Position numbers and translations under genes: made by a program. Of a stretch of DNA of 63,170 nt, positions 62,990 to 63,170 are shown piece by piece. The stretch is from Zopfochytrium polystomum (taxonomy: Eukaryota > Chytridiomycota > Chytridiomycetes > Chytridiales > Chytridiaceae), in assembly GCA_025765615.1 (NCBI GenBank), contig JAIVFJ010000335.1, positions 1 through 63,170 of the forward strand, read 5' to 3'. A model generated the notes under the pieces. The model was given only the letters and a program-made list of their open reading frames with translations, was not told the DNA's origin and did not search any database. The first letter of the stretch is position 1, and each line of letters begins with the position of its first letter.

Positions 62990-63170
62990 ATGATCCACCA
63001 ACTCCTTGTAAACCACATTTCTTATAGTTGGTCCACCTTTTTCTTGATTGTGTTTGCAGTTATTATAATATCTGCTGGGGATGTCACTCTTGAAAAAGCA
63101 ACACAGGACTGTCCATGTGCAAACACATCCTCCCACATATCCAGTCAACCTTTTTCAAGGTCTGGCCTTG
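62990..63170 (-). pseudogene. PIF1-type helicase C-terminal remnant (Helitron-like), continuing off the window
   Basis: Minus-strand frames read QGQTLKKV at the right edge. A shifted frame then gives EDVFAHGQSCVAFSRVTSPA followed by DIIITANTIKKKVDQL. A further frame gives TIRNVVYKELVDHL. QGQTL and HGQ-x-YVA-x-SRVTS are helicase motifs V and VI of PIF1-family helicases, and the closing R-N-x-V-Y-K-E is typical of Helitron helicases. Frameshifts mark it as dead. The Rep portion would lie outside the window. Confidence 0.65.

Noticed and set aside
1..63170. CRISPR arrays, bacterial operons, rRNA or riboswitches
   Set aside because: No direct-repeat/spacer arrays or rRNA-like sequence were seen, and the introns and LTR retrotransposons make the DNA clearly eukaryotic.

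Overview
The window is nuclear DNA of a fungus, most likely an early-diverging (chytrid- or Mucoromycota-like) lineage. That placement is inference. It rests on short spliceosomal introns (many of 46-72 bp), a WSC-type cell-wall sensor, a fungal Sfp1-type zinc-finger protein, and a CDKAL1-type tRNA methylthiotransferase, GSKIP-domain and LITAF-domain genes that I would not expect together in yeasts or most filamentous Dikarya. TAA, TAG and TGA are all used as ordinary stops.

Layout. 1-8600: decayed transposons, mainly Ty1/copia gag and pol pieces on the minus strand, a probable 5' LTR with a 17-bp tandem array, and a Tnp2-like transposase piece carrying a solo LTR. 9890-19735: four consecutive plus-strand genes for cell-surface proteins (a single-pass protein with a PPPY motif, a mucin-like sensor, a WSC-domain sensor and a double-psi beta-barrel protein). 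A foldback element split by a solo LTR lies among them. 20299-29831: a nearly complete Ty1/copia element (5-bp TSD, near-identical 136/137-bp LTRs) whose gag is interrupted by a young, internally deleted Ty3/gypsy chromovirus (identical 353-bp LTRs, 5-bp TSD). 29832-39712: remnants again (a second copia family, Tc1/mariner, piggyBac-like), a truncated gene, and an intact RanBP2-type zinc-finger gene at 33810-36314.

39933-48990 is a compact gene island: GCN20-like ABC-F ATPase (+), nicotinamide riboside kinase (-), CDKAL1-like methylthiotransferase (+, divergent from the kinase over 167 bp) and a long coiled-coil-like protein (+). 49237-63170 holds a piggyBac-like TTAA element with a nested copia fragment, a LITAF gene (-), a second piggyBac-like remnant, more solo LTRs and a Tc1 piece, an Sfp1-like transcription factor gene (-), a GSKIP-domain gene (-), and a PIF1/Helitron-type helicase remnant running off the right edge.

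The most informative finds concern the transposons. The chromovirus shows an 11-nt self-complementarity between its predicted mRNA 5' end and its primer-binding site (the Tf1-type self-priming signature). Its LTRs with clear TSDs sit inside other transposons' coding sequence in four of four cases, and the interrupted frame is restored in each. The copia element carries a textbook -1 frameshift signal at the gag/pol junction, a predicted in-frame intron between integrase and reverse transcriptase, and AT-hook motifs in its integrase tail. Host genes were assembled by hand from splice signals and reading-frame continuity, and exon coordinates are given in each entry.
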